The notes beneath the pieces were generated by a model. It did no database searches, was not told the origin of the DNA, and worked only from the letters and a program-made list of their open reading frames with translations. DNA of 64,000 nt from contig OX596335.1 of the NCBI GenBank assembly GCA_951394405.1, positions 620,001-684,000 on the forward strand, written 5' to 3'. This DNA comes from Coprinellus micaceus (Eukaryota > Basidiomycota > Agaricomycetes > Agaricales > Psathyrellaceae). The stretch's first letter is position 1, and each line of letters begins with the position of its first letter. The translations under genes and the position numbers were made by a program. Of this stretch, positions 46,131 through 58,092 are shown piece by piece.

Positions 46131-49100
46131 ATGTGCCTCGTACCCTCGAATCCCGACATCTCGGGGATTGGGGTCCGCATCGCGATCTACCTCCAGAATC
46201 TCTTGTGCTTCTTCCCTGCCGTCTGGGCGATCTGGGACTGGGAAGTCACCGATTACGAACTGGAGTCCGCGGAGACGCAATCAACGACCAACCTGGTGCT
46301 CGCTTTCGCTATTCTCATCTCGTGTGTCGTCCAGGCCTTAACCCTCGGCCTCACCAACTACCATGCCACCATCGTCCTCAGCCTCTCGTGGATGAACAAT
46401 ACAAACGCTTTCGTCTACTTCCTCCTGTATGTCCACTACAAGAGCCAAGGGGTTGACCCGCAAGTCGCACCCCAGTGGTCCTCATGGATCAAGCACATCA
46501 AGGATCAGACCAAATCGCTGTTCACACTTCCGTCTGGTGAGTACGGTTCTTCCCCTTATCATACCTGCTTTTCTGATCGTCTCCCCCGCCCCTTCAAGCT
46601 ATGACCGCCGTTCCGCATGCTACGATCGTCAATTCTCAAGCCATGGCTCACACTGGACGGAAAGGTGCGTCGTGCGAGCTCACTTCCCTCCACGCCCTCT
46701 CTGAGTATGCGTTGTTGTCCCCAGACGGAAAAGGCGGGGTGAAAGTCCTCTTCAGACGAATCGCACTCCTCTTGGGCTCGCTCCACCTCACACTCATGGC
46801 GGCCCTTGGAATTTGGCTATGGAGCAATCCCCGGTCCTTTGGCATTTCCGATGCCAGCTGCGCAGTGGACTTTGCGCACCTCGCGATTGTCGGTGCCCGT
46901 GTGCCCTTCGGGTCTAACCCGCTGCGTGTCATCTCCCTGGCGATTTATAGCCTCTTCCTCCTTCCCGGTTTCAACCTCCTTCTCCCAATGGCTGCTTTCC
47001 TCGGGCTCTACCTTTGGCACCACGCACGGCGGGCCAAGATGGTACCATTGGCAGCGGCAGCAACACCCGCCACTACTTCGCTGCCGATTCGTGCTCGTAT
47101 CGCTCGGGTGTACCGAACGGCCATGGGTTCGCCCGTGTTCCCCATCGGCGTTGGCTTGGCCTTGCTATTCGCCATCAATGTCGTGTTCATTGCGGACATC
47201 GAGCTCACGCTGAGGCGCAACAAGGATCTCCAGAGCGAGGAAAATGAAGAAACACAGTGGGGGTTCGGACAGATCCTCGCGATGCTTCTTGTTTTTATGC
47301 CACTGCGGGATATCATCGACATGATACTCGCTCGGCGACTCCGACGGCAGGAGGAGCAGATTAGGCGGCATGAACTGACGGCTTCTTGGAAGGGCGCTAT
47401 TCTGACGAAGGATGTCGACGCGATCCTTCGCCTCCTTAAGGAGGGCGCAGATCCTAATGTTCCAACTGAAGGTAAGGACCACTTCGATCAAACATACACC
47501 TATTTACTAAACTATTCGCAGGTATGGGTCACTGTCACTCCGCGGTCTTTCGTAAGCATGCTAAAATGGGCTTTGATTCCAGATGGCTGGACAGCACTTG
47601 AGGTTGTGACTTCGGAGGGACGTCCGGACGCCGTTGACGCGCTCGCCAATGCGGCGCCTCGGGGCGTTGATATTAATGCATTGTTCCACGGCATGTTATC
47701 TTACTGCCTTACTACGAGGTCCTCACTGATTCGAGCAAAGACGGCCGAACCGCTGTGGAGGTCTCTGCCCTCGAGGAGGGCTGGGAGACTCTGGAAGCTC
47801 TCCTCCACGCGAAAGCCAACATCAACGCTACAAACCAAGGCAAGTTTTATCTATCCCGTGAGTCTGGACGTTGAAATGCTGAGGGCCCTCACAACCACAG
47901 CTGGCAAGACCGCGCTCGAGGTGGCCTCTCTTGCGGACCACTGGGATGTTGTCGAAGGCCTCCTGAAGCTGGGAGCTGATGTCAATGTTGTATTCACAGG
48001 TATTCCCACTCGCTCTGGTACGCTTCCAAATACTGAAAGCGCACCCCACACGTAGATGGTCGGACAGCACTGGAGCTGGCTACTGACTACGGAAGCTGGC
48101 GTACTGTTCAATCCCTTGTTAATGCAAACGCTATGCTCAATGTGCCCTTCAAAGGTGGGCCTGCAGTTTCCAAGCCATGGCGTCAATGCTGACGGTTGGC
48201 TAGATAGCGCAAGAAGCAAATCAGTGCTTCACTCTGCCTGTCAACGCGAGCGTGACCCTGACATGGTTGAGTTCCTTCTCGACAAAGGCGCTGACCCTAA
48301 TCTTGATGGTATGCCCACTCTAACGGCTTTGCTGTGCTGTACGCTTACCACGTCCTCTAATCTTAGGTGGGGTGTCTGGCTCGCCACTTCGAGTAGCCTG
48401 CGACGCAGGGGCCCTTGACATTGTCAAAATTCTTCTCGAGGCAGGGGTCGACCCCAATCGTCAGGGTAGGCCGAGTACGAGCAGTAAATCAGGTTGACCG
48501 TCGTTAATGACTCGTTTTATAGACGTCGAATCAAAACTACCGCTCCAAGCAGCCTGTTCTGCGGGATCATTTCACATCGTAGAGCTCCTCCTTGAGAAAG
48601 GCGCCGACCCCAACCTTCAGAGTAGGCTAAATACAATAGCTGAGTTCTCACAGGCTAACCCATTTTTTCAGATGATTATAGATTACCGCTTCAAACGGCC
48701 TGTGCCAAAGGTTCATTCAAGATTGTCAAGCTCCTTCTTGAGAAGGGCGCCGACCCAAATCTTCAGGGTAGGCCTGGCATCTAGGTTGTGCTGATGGGCA
48801 TCTGACAAGCGCTTATTGCAGGTGGCGAATATGGGTCCGCACTTCAAATAGCCTGCTGCACCTCCCACCAAGCCACGCTCAAGATCGTCAGACACCTTCT
48901 CAGGAAGGGCGCCGACCCCAACCTTCAGGGTAGGCCCACATCCTTGAGCTGTGTGGGTTTATATGTCTAAGATCTTGTTCTAGGTGGTATCCACGGATCG
49001 TCACTTCAAGCAGCCTGCTGTCGTTCTTCCGTTGCTTCCATCGAGGTTGTTCAGGCACTTCTTGAAAAAGGCGCCGACCCAAATCTTCAGGGTAAGATGA

Positions 49101-49845
49101 ATGCGAGCATGGGTTGTGTCGATAGTCACTTAATCCCTCGTTTCAGGCGGCAAGTATGGGTCACCCCTTCAAGCTGCGTGCAACAAGGGCACGCCTGCCA
49201 TTGTCGAGGTCCTTCTACAGAAGGGCGCTAAACCAAACGTGAAGGGTAAGTTTCAGATCGTGTACAATTGCCGAGTTCTTAGCCATGCTTTCTTTCAGGC
49301 GGGGTGAACGGGACACCACTTCATTCAGCCTGTGCCCTCGCTCGCTTCGATGTTATACGGGTTCTTCTCAAATACCATGCCAATCCAATGATTCAAGGTG
49401 AAACTATCTGCCTTCCTCTAATCCAACCGTGAACTCATTCGCCTCAGATGACGATGGAACCAACGCTGTTGAATTGGCCATAACTTTGATGAAACGTGAG
49501 GGGATGCTGCCATATATGTCTGAGTTGTATGGCGTGATTGCTCTTCTGCTCCTTGATAATCTGAACCCAGGAGCAAGCATGGACACTGGGGAGAATTCTG
49601 AACCTGCAGGTCGCAGGAATCCCGAGGCTGAGCTGGACAGCTCGGTAGCTGACTTATTCGGTGTACGCAGGGCGGTAGTCGACGATATTGGCGAGAGAGA
49701 TGGTGGGGGGGACGTCGAAACAGCCAGCCACAGTAGCGACGATAGGCGCACGGACGCATATTTCCGGTCCCATTATGGTGTAACCCTCAGAGAAGCTCGG
49801 GCCATAGGATTGGCCTTGATGGAGAAAAATAAAACCCAGGAATAA
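46131..49845 (+). CDS. membrane-ankyrin protein F, intact
   Basis: Best-preserved member of the family. I read 16 exons and 944 aa: 46131-46536, 46599-46664, 46725-47471, then one ankyrin repeat per exon (47583-47690, 47741-47839, 47901-47999, 48056-48154, 48204-48308, 48367-48465, about 48523-48621, 48672-48767, 48822-48929, 48984-49091, 49147-49245, 49299-49397) and a last exon 49448-49845. All are phase 1. Predicted membrane segments lie roughly at residues 15-36, 52-74, 79-103, 168-188, 217-252, 283-306 and 322-344, with GIWLWSNPRSFG, SCAVD, FIADIELTLRRN and WGFGQIL between. The tail is acidic and Ser-rich. Exons 4 and 5 are followed by GC donors (47691, 47840), as in gene B. The repeats are diverged, not amplified. 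No enzymatic or NTPase domain is seen; the role is unknown. Confidence 0.8.
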
Positions 49846-50519
49846 CGGCTCTGTGGGTGGGCTAAGGGGTTGAACTACTTGTATGTAGTCGTCTAAACAT
49901 CTTTTTTTTTGAGCCTCTTCTTCGCTGAGCCTAGGCCTGAGCAGACAGAAAGCTCAAGGAAAGCAAATGCAGTAGAGATTGGTTGGGCCGGGCTTATTGC
50001 GCTCCACTCAACGGACGCGGTGAGAGGTTGCGACCGATAAGTACACCGCATGGAGCTCGAGCTCCCCTGACACCGAACGACGACGACCTGGGAGGTCCAC
50101 GGACTCATTCTACCCCTTAGGCGCCATGGCCTTCCAACGTAATATGATAACTAAGGCCACCAGGGATACCGTCGTGCTTGAGCCGCAGCACAGCCGCCAC
50201 CCCCAAGTTTGGAGTTGTCGCGTACTGTTGAACTAGCGTTAAACTCAGGCCAGTGGTTGAGACAAAAATCGACCTCTCGTCTGTACTGCTCAACCTTCGA
50301 TTCAACAGACCTGAGACTACTAATTATAATATACATTCAAGTTTGACTTCTTCTACTTTCCATCTCGTCTTCGGTGAACTGAGAAACGGGCACCACCTAA
50401 AAGCCCGTCCGCCACTGGCAGGCCATCTACTTTGGGTGTGTCAGGAACGATACATTCGGAGGGCATGGGCTCACCTTCGTTGCATTTGATAGATCGTGTT
50501 CAAGAAGGCTGTCAGGTGG
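49846..50519. other. 3' flanks of gene F (+) and zinc-finger gene (-)
   Basis: Convergent intergenic region; short frames only. Confidence 0.4.
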
Positions 50520-51907
50520 TCAGGCGGCAAGGTACTTTGAGAACTTCGTCGTCAACAAGGCGAAGCGCTCGAAGATCTCGCCGGCTGAGGCCAGGTTGCA
50601 GGTCCCGTATTCCAAGTGCTGGATGAGACCCGAAACGAGAGCAAAATGGCGTCCGCACTTCGGGTTGGGGCATTTGAAAGCGTCGGGGTCGTGCGCAGGA
50701 GAATTCATGTGTGCGGTAAGCTGGATGGTAGTTCGGAACGTCTTAAAGCACAGACAGCATGCGTGGGGGATCCCTAAGTCCACGAAGCTGTTCGGAATGT
50801 AGGTCGTTGCAGGGTCGAGGGTGGCGGTGGTGTGGAATGCGACGGGGGACGATTCAACGCTGAGTATCACGTTCGATACCGATGAAGCAGGTACAAGAGA
50901 TCCGGGGGAGGAGCCTCCTCTCAGGATAACCCACGACCCATCCATGTCTCCTGTCCCGGGGAAGATGATACGCTTGGGAAGGGAGAAATGGACGAGGGAG
51001 GACTCTCGGTATGGGCCGATGGCTGATATTCGATGCTGGCGGCAAGGGTGATCGGAGGTATCACATCCAGCGCGGTGCGTCCCTGACTCGAGATGCATAG
51101 CATAGTCGCCTGGGGTTCCGAATTCCTTGGAGCAGGTGTGACACTGCACGGGCCCCATGCTCAGCAGCTCCTGCCTGCGTTTCGCAGCCTCCTCCCTCTT
51201 CTTCTTGGCTTTCTCCCGCTTCTTCTGGGCTTTCAACACCTTCCTCCTTCTGCCCATTTCCCTTTCCCATGCTCTCTTTTCTTCATCCAGCAGGCTTGCC
51301 TCTCTCGCTATCTCTTTTTTGAGCCGCCGAACTTCTGGGGACACCAGGGGTGGCAGAAACTCGTGATTATTGCGACAGTGCTGCTCAACGGGTAGAATGT
51401 CAGGACGGCGAGCGGGGGTAATGAGGACAAAAGCAAGACGCACGGCTTGATACAGCTCAATAGTGGGGAAGATGGTGTTGCACAACCCGCGTCCGCAATA
51501 CCGATGTGCGGGGATGTCGACCTCGGTGCAATGCTTTCAAGGAAGGAAGTTAAGTGGGCAGGTACGTAGGTCAGAGTATTGAGAGAGCGTACTCGGTCAA
51601 GCTCTTCCTTTGACGGGAACATGCTCATACACGCGATACACGGCAAGGACCTCCTATGCCCTGCTCCCCTGCAATGTTTAACCATCTTGCGTGCAGAGTG
51701 GCTTTGAAACTTGCAGTCAAAGCATTCAAAGGGGTGGGTCATCCCAAGTTCTCTCTGCGAGGCCGCTGAATCGTCAGCACGAGGAGGCTGGGTAGTCGGC
51801 AGGTCGCTTTCTATTCCGACAAGGGGAGGCGGAACTGTCGGGCTGCCTGGGGCGTCCGCCGCGACAATGCACGTTGGGGGAGGTGCTGACATTTCGGCAA
51901 TTCCCAA
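50520..51907 (-). CDS. C2H2-type zinc-finger protein with basic coiled segment
   Basis: Exons 51907-51593, 51533-51444 and 51383-50520 (all phase 0) give 422 aa. Fingers in order: CFDC-x12-H-x5-H (unsplit); CIAC-x12, then intron, then HC; CGRGLC-x12, then intron, then QHCRNNH; then in exon 3 CHTC-x12-H-x5-H, CCLC-x12-H-x5-H and a final C-x4-C-x12-H-x4-C. Between them lies a Lys/Arg/Glu-rich helix (KAQKKREKAKKKREEAAKRR) likely to be a coiled coil or nucleic-acid contact. Such proteins may bind DNA or RNA; which one cannot be told. The first two exons and the promoter resemble the gene at 60222, so the two genes are paralogs. Spacing of the last finger (ending in Cys) is unusual. Confidence 0.75.
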
Positions 51908-53807
51908 TCAACTGGCTCCCGCAGCGAGGGCGGAAGTTTAGGATGAGGTTGGAAAGGAACAAAATCCACGTATCATGCACCCCACAGGCTTTATCTGAAA
52001 GGTAGATAGGCCTAGAATGGATGCCTTTCTCACCCTAGTTTTGAACCAACGTAAAGGTAAAGAGGAATGTGAAGGGGCGGAGATAGAGCTTAATCTAAAC
52101 GAAGGCCAAACGAAGGCCATCCTACCTTCGAAGAAGGGCGAAACGTGGTGCGTGACCATGGCGCGTCTACCCGCATGGTGAAGTGTGACGCTGTGAACCT
52201 TCGTCTGACAGACGCGTCCCACTCCTTGAGTAAAAGCCTGTGGTATAGCACCATTTCCTGGCCGCCGAGGCCATCAGTTTCACGAAGGGTGCGGTAAAGG
52301 GTGGTTGTGACATGAGATAGAATATTAGACGTCAAAAGGGATGTTAAGTTGTTCTTGTACGGAGACTCACCTTGTGCATCCTCCAGGTATGAGTCGCCTG
52401 TCCGGCCCAAGCTTGGGCGATGACAAGGGACTAAGGAGTCGGTCAGAGCGTGAAGACTGCAAGACCCAAAGCTTGGATGCGGTCCGGGCGTATACGCCGC
52501 AGAATATTCACAGAGCTACAGGGAGAGATCGGCGGATTCAAGACTGAAAGGCTCGAGGATATGAGTATCAAGCCGGAATCACTGAAGGGCCTATTCGTCG
52601 CTAACAGCGAGGGTAGGTGGGGCCTTGGGGCTCATAGAACGGCGTACTGGGCACGGAGTACGCCTGGATCCAATCTTGCTCCGAACTCGGCGAGTAATCC
52701 GCAGTCGGAATCGAGAGCGCGCTCGTCGCACCCCCCTGTGTTTCTGTTGCGGCCGAGGGAATGGCGCGATAAGGAGAGGGCAGGCCAGTTGGTGATCCCC
52801 GAGTCAAGTTTTCATCCTCAGAGAAGGCTGTCGTTGGGGGCGGATTAGTAGCAGGGGCAGCGAGAGACCCAAAAAGGCCTGGTGCATCCGCAGGCTGCTG
52901 CACGTCAAGTTCTAGCGGCGGTCGAGAGCCAGGCAAGACTGGTATAATACGGGGCAATGGAACACCGTCACGGCACCAGCTTCGAGGCCGTGGTCGGGGA
53001 AGAGGTTGTTGATAATATCCCATGGCCGCCTCTGGGTGATGATATAGCTGGATCTACACGAAGCGGTGGTGGGGGATTGATGCGCCAGTGAGATTACCGC
53101 CAGTGAGGCTGCCCTGGCCCACTAACAAGCCTGCTAACCTGGACTCGGGCTTGAGAGAAGACGTGGTGGGCGTAGACTCACACCTCGTCGTGGGGGTCCC
53201 ACTGGGTGCGTGGGCGCTGCATATTGGGTCAGAATCGAGGAAGCCGTCAATGACGGCGCCGAAGTCGTGCTCAAGGCCATGAAATCCACCGCCAGATGCT
53301 CGATAGACTCGGACTGCACGGGGAAGGGCTGCCTCGAATCGTCGAGCAGGTTCGTCGACACCGTGACACCGTCGCGGGCGGCGAAAACGAGGTCATCGGT
53401 AGGCCTGGATAAGCACTGGGTATCGCCGGCGGTGAGCGTATCGAATATGAATAATGGGAGAATAATGGAGACAACAAGGGTTCTGGTTCAGCTGGACTGT
53501 TCAAGTTGTTGCTAAGCGGGTTTCCCACGAACGGATGGTCAGACTCAAAGGCGCGTTGACCAGACATACCAGAGATTCTATCCTAACGAAGGCGGCCGTG
53601 GCCCCGATACCCTCCACGGGAAGCCTTGCAGAGGCGGAGCCCTCAGAATCATCGTCGGTGGCAGGGCACTGACCATTGGCCCTAAGTCTTTCCGACCTTA
53701 ACCTTTGCGAAGCTACGCGCCGTCCCAACTACAACTCTGTGCGTAGCTCGACAAATCGCAATTTATTCAGGTATTCAGGCCCTCCGCAACATACTTTATT
53801 TGGAGGG
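51908..53807 (-). other. possible Pro/Ser-rich gene, not resolved
   Basis: Minus-strand pieces look coding: TDDLVFAARDGVTVSTNLLD (about 53.38 kb), a Pro-rich 140-aa frame 53023-52601 (PRPRPRSWCRDG, PIPL-like motifs) preceded by a plausible acceptor, and a frame near 52.4-52.2 kb with LKEWDASVRRRF. I cannot join them with consistent phases. The part from about 53540 to 53807 is the 3' flank of the next gene and is repeated at 55650-55860. Confidence 0.3.
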
Positions 53808-55445
53808 CTACATGCCACCTTCATTTCCCTCATATTTCCTCTTCGTTCGCCTGTTCGATATATGACTCACCCACCCTCCTTCCTCTTTATCGCATGCGCA
53901 CTGCTGCCTTTTCACCTTCCTCTGTAGTACCCTCTTTTGCATCCTGTTTAAGACCTTGGGTGGTAAGCAGAATTCTTCCTCTGGCTCTTCATTCGCTCTC
54001 CTGTTCCACTCTGACCCAGGTTCCTCCTTCAGGATGCGGAGCAATTGCTTCACCACCACACGCTGGCTTGGATGAGTGAAAGCATGTCTATGCGAAAGGC
54101 CCAGCTCCTGGTACTTGGACTTATGCTAACAATCATGGTGAGTTCACGGGTTTTTCGTGGAACGCGCCATCAACAGGCACTCACAGATTCAAACAGTTCA
54201 CGAGTGTTGAATGTGATTTGGCACCCTCCGCAATGCTTCAAGGCCTCGTTTACGCCAGAGACCCCTCCCAGGCCCTGCAGGGGTCGGGATTTCCCCTTCC
54301 CCTTTCCTTGGATCTTCTTTGCCTTGGTGTGACGGCGTTTCTCTTCCTCTTCCTCTCTTATCCTCTGTCGCTCGGCTTTCTCCCGCCGTCTCCTCGATGC
54401 TCGAGCTAAGTCACCCTCGAAGTCTTTCTACGCGATCGGGAAATATCAGTGGATGACTAGGCAACTGAGGTAAACCGCTTGACATACGTGAACTTTGGCC
54501 TTGTGCTTCCAACCCCAGGGTCAAAAAGCGGAGAGTTAGGCAAGTCTCGAAGGCCCGCTATGTTCTGTCCTCACCTTATGATAACGGGCAGTGGTACTGA
54601 GGGATATCTCGCATATCGGGCAGTACCGGTCTGTCGCGACTGAACCATCGCCGGATGACTGAGAGGAACTGAGGAAACTGTTAGTATTCTGGTGTGCGCT
54701 CCATAGGCCCATGTAGGGTGGTGAGGTGAACCCGCTTGCTGGTTTGACTCGACCGCCTGGGATGATGGCCCGAATCTCGATCGATGAACCTTTCTTGGGC
54801 TGAGGTGTCTTCGTCGTGCTCGGGGTGCTCCTCGAGTTGGCATTGGAATTCTTATTCATCCTCTTGGCTTGCTTCACGATGGGTTGCTCCCAAAATTTGC
54901 ATTCCTCCAACCACTTCTCGTACAGTAGCCTCTCATACACATTCTTCCTCTCCTGCAGCCCGAACTGCTCCTGACTTTCCTGCGTCTCGACGACTGCGTG
55001 TGCCTTGAAGTTGTGCTACAAGTGGCAAGCGGATCGGAAATATGTCAGTATCAGGAGACATAGATGTTGCGAATCTTCTGAACCCACAGTTTCCAGGCGG
55101 CTAATGGTGTTGAAGTACACATTGCACTGCGAGCAGTGTCTCTGATCGGGAGCGTTGATATCTGACCGGTCCTGCGTCTAGGAGGGATTGTCAGATGGCT
55201 GAATGCCGAATCAAAGGAACGCCTCAAAAGGGACTGGCCTCATTGTCTGGAGTAGCTACGCAGGACAGTACGAGCCGCCCAAGGAGTACAGAAATATCCT
55301 TGGACCCGCTCCGCCTGTTGGGCAAACACGAGTGTACATGCCTGAATTCCGATCGCGGAGGAATCAAAGAGACAGATTCTGCTTCGATACATTTACGATG
55401 ATTGAATTGAGCTTCGTAGTCATAGAATGCGAACATGGGAGCCAT
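53808..55445 (-). CDS. intron-split C2H2 zinc-finger protein, tandem copy 1
   Basis: Exons 55445-55338, 55177-55088, 55015-54575, 54505-54488, 54427-54185 and 54125-53808, all phase 0, give 405 aa. Start MAPMFAFYDYEAQFNH is shared with the next copy. Three fingers are each cut by an intron right after CxxC-x12: CSQC...SRLET|HNFKAH, CPIC...RYHK|HKAKVH and CGGC...LFES|HKSKYQELGLSH. The second His pair sits alone on an 18-nt exon (54505-54488). Between fingers 1 and 2 there is a Lys-rich region with IEIRAIIPGGRVKP, also conserved in the paralog; after finger 2 comes a highly charged Arg/Glu/Lys segment. Probably a nucleic-acid-binding or scaffold protein; function unknown. Confidence 0.7.
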
Positions 55446-55860
55446 TTCGACTATCCTTGCAGCCAAATCAGCGGCGGGCGCCTAAACTGATGGGGGCTGC
55501 AGGAGAGAGGGAATGGGGCGAAAGGGAACGAAGAACGCCGCAGTTCTTCCACCGGGTTTATGTGAAAGGTGGGCGAATAGAATTCGCCATGAGGCAGCAA
55601 CGAGTGACGAGATAGTTCTAGAAGTGGGTCACCTGAGGCGAGCAGGTGATCGAGGACAAGAGATTCAAGCCCTATCCCAACGAAGGCGGCCATGACCCTG
55701 ATACCTCCACGGGAGGCCCTGCAGGGGCGGAGCCCTCGGCATCCTCGTCGGTGCCACGCGCGGTGACTATTGGCCCTCAATCTTTCCGAAGCTATGGGCC
55801 TGAACTATAACTTTTGTGCGTAGCTCGACAAATTTCAATTTATTCAGGTATTTAGGGTCT

Positions 55861-57701
55861 CTACGACTCCCTCCACGATGCCATTTTTTGGAGGGCCACA
55901 GGCGGCCTTGGTATCCCTCGTGCTTCCTCCTCGTCTGCCGCTTCAATCTCTGGATCCGCGCCTATCCCCTCATATTTCCTCCTCATCTGCCTCCGAGTCT
56001 TGAATGTTTGGGCCCGCGCCTTTTCCCTCTTCTTGCACTTCTCGCTTTGCACCTTCGTCTGCTTACGTATCCTCTTTTGCATCCTGTTCAAACCTTTGAG
56101 TGGTAAAAATGTCCCTGCCTTTATCGTCTCATTCGGCCATTTTTTCCACCTCGACCCAGTCTCCTCCCCCGTGGCGCGGGCCAATGGCTTCACCACCACA
56201 TGTTGGCTTGGAAGAGCCAAAGCAGGTCCATGCGAAAGCCCCAGCTCCCGATACTTGGACACATGCTAACAATCGTTGTGAGCTCACTAGTCCCCAGTGG
56301 AACCCCCCATCGACAGGCACTCACAGAATAGAACAGCTCCCAAGTTCCGAATGTGATCTGGCAGCCGCAATGCTCTGAGCCCTCATTATTGAGAATGCTC
56401 TGGCGGGGCTCAGTTCCCCCCCTCCTCTTCCCCCTTCTTTGAGACTTATTTGCCTTCCCTTGACGACGCCTTTCTTTCCTTTCCTCTCTTAGTAGTATCT
56501 GTCGTTCGACTTTCTCCCACCGTTCCCTCCATGCTCGAGCTAGGTCGCCCGCGAAATCTTTCTACACAACCGAGAAATGTCAGGGAATGGTCAGACAATT
56601 GAGGTACACGGCTCGACATACGTGAACCTTTTTCTTGTGCTACTCATCCCAGGGTCAAAAAGGGCTGGGTCAGGTGAGGCTCGAAGACTTACTAGATTAC
56701 ATGCTCACCTTATTATAGCGGCCAGCAGTTCCGAAGGATGTTCTGCAGATCGGGCAGTGCCGGTCTGTCATGGCTGGATCATTGTAGCAGGACTGGGGGC
56801 CACAGAGGCAACCGCTAGCACTCGGGCATGGGCCCCGTTCGCCCATGCAGGGTAGTGGGCTTACTGCTTTGACTCGGCCACCTGGGATGATAGCCAGAAT
56901 CTCGATCGATGAGCCTTTCTTGCGCTGTGTGCCCGCCCCATCGTCAGTATCACGTAGTCGCCTCGGCGAGTCGCTATCGCTCTTCTGGACCCCCTTGGAC
57001 TGCTTCGCGACCGGCGCTTTTTGATCCCGAACCTCCTGGACCGCACGCACCTCCGAGCCGAGGGGTCGCTCGTGAACTCTCCATTTCTCCAACCGCTCCT
57101 CGTACAGTAGCCTCTCTCGCTCATTCTGCCTCTCTTGCAGCTCGAACTCCTCCTCCATCGCCCGCTCGATCTCTTGCGTGAGCTGCCCCACGTACTCCCT
57201 CCTAAGCCGGAGCGTGAACTTAATATTCTCTCTCGCCAAACTTTCCTGCACCTCTAGGCTATGTGTGTTGCTGTTGTGCTGTCGCGGGTGGTGGGTGGTC
57301 AGGACTGGAAAATGTGTTTGTAGCGAATAAGCTGAACCCACTGTCTCAAGGCGACTAACGGTGTCGAAATACACATTGCACAGCGAGCAATGCCTGCGCT
57401 CGGGGGTGCTGGTTTCAAACGAATGCTGGCTCTAAGAGGAGCTGTTAGGCGCTGACTGCTGAACGGGGGAATAACCTCAAAAAGATCTGATCTCGTAAGG
57501 CTAAGATACGAAGGACAGTACGAGTGACCCACGGAGCGCAGAAACCTACTCATACCCACTCCACTTCAAGTTGTCGAGCAAACACGAACGTACCTGTTCG
57601 AGTTCCGATCGCGGAGGAATCAAAGAGACAGATTCTGCTTCGGTGCATTTCTGATGATTGAATTGAGCTTCGTAGTCATAGAATGCGAACATGGGAGCCA
57701 T
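55861..57701 (-). CDS. intron-split C2H2 zinc-finger protein, tandem copy 2
   Basis: Exons 57701-57594, 57431-57342, 57278-56709, 56639-56622, 56561-56325 and 56265-55861, all phase 0, give 475 aa with the same plan as copy 1. Fingers: CSLC...SRLET|HNSNTH, CPIC...RYNK|HKKKVH with the 18-nt exon 56639-56622, and a third that reads HCGCQITF, i.e. C-x1-C where copy 1 has C-x2-C, so this finger is probably unable to bind zinc normally. Between fingers 1 and 2 an extra charged helix (QEIERAMEEEFELQERQNER) suggests a coiled coil. IEILAIIPGGRVKA is conserved with copy 1. C-terminus basic and longer. Function unknown. Confidence 0.7.
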
Positions 57702-58092
57702 TTCGACTACCCTCACAGCCAAATCAGCGGCGGGCGCCTAAACTGATGGGGCTGCAAGAGAGAGGGAATGGGGTGAAAGGGAACGAAGAACCCCGCAGTC
57801 CTTCCATTGCCTGTTTATGTGAAAGGTGGGCGAATACAATTCGCCATGAGGCAGCAACGAGTGACGAGATAGTTCTAGAAGCCGGTCACCTGAGCCGTCT
57901 GAACAGGTGATCGACAATAGGCGCCCACACATCGAACGAGGGTCAATGGGTGTCATCTCCTTGAACTGCGTGTCGCCGACAGTATGCTGCAGAATGGCAT
58001 TCAAACTTGTATATATATTATACATTTGTTTCGTTCGCAAGCAATCGCAAGGTTTCATGCATAGCTGCCGGCAGATCTCCGCCCTCAATCCA
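57702..58092. other. upstream region of zinc-finger copy 2
   Basis: The first 200 or so bases match the leader of copy 1 at 55450-55640. The rest, to the end of the neighbouring minus-strand gene, shows no gene. Confidence 0.4.

Larger units (their letters stand above)
53540..57710. repeat. tandem duplication of the zinc-finger gene plus flanks
   Basis: Two units, about 53540-55490 and 55650-57710, each hold one zinc-finger gene and matching flanks. Almost identical stretches are the 5' exon region (ATGGGAGCCATTTCGACTA at about 55435 and 57691) with upstream GGCGGGCGCCTAAACTGATG, and the 3' flank (ACGAAGGCGGCC near 53587 and 55680, followed by TGCGTAGCTCGACAAAT). The 5' leader is far better conserved than the internal exons. 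Confidence 0.75.
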
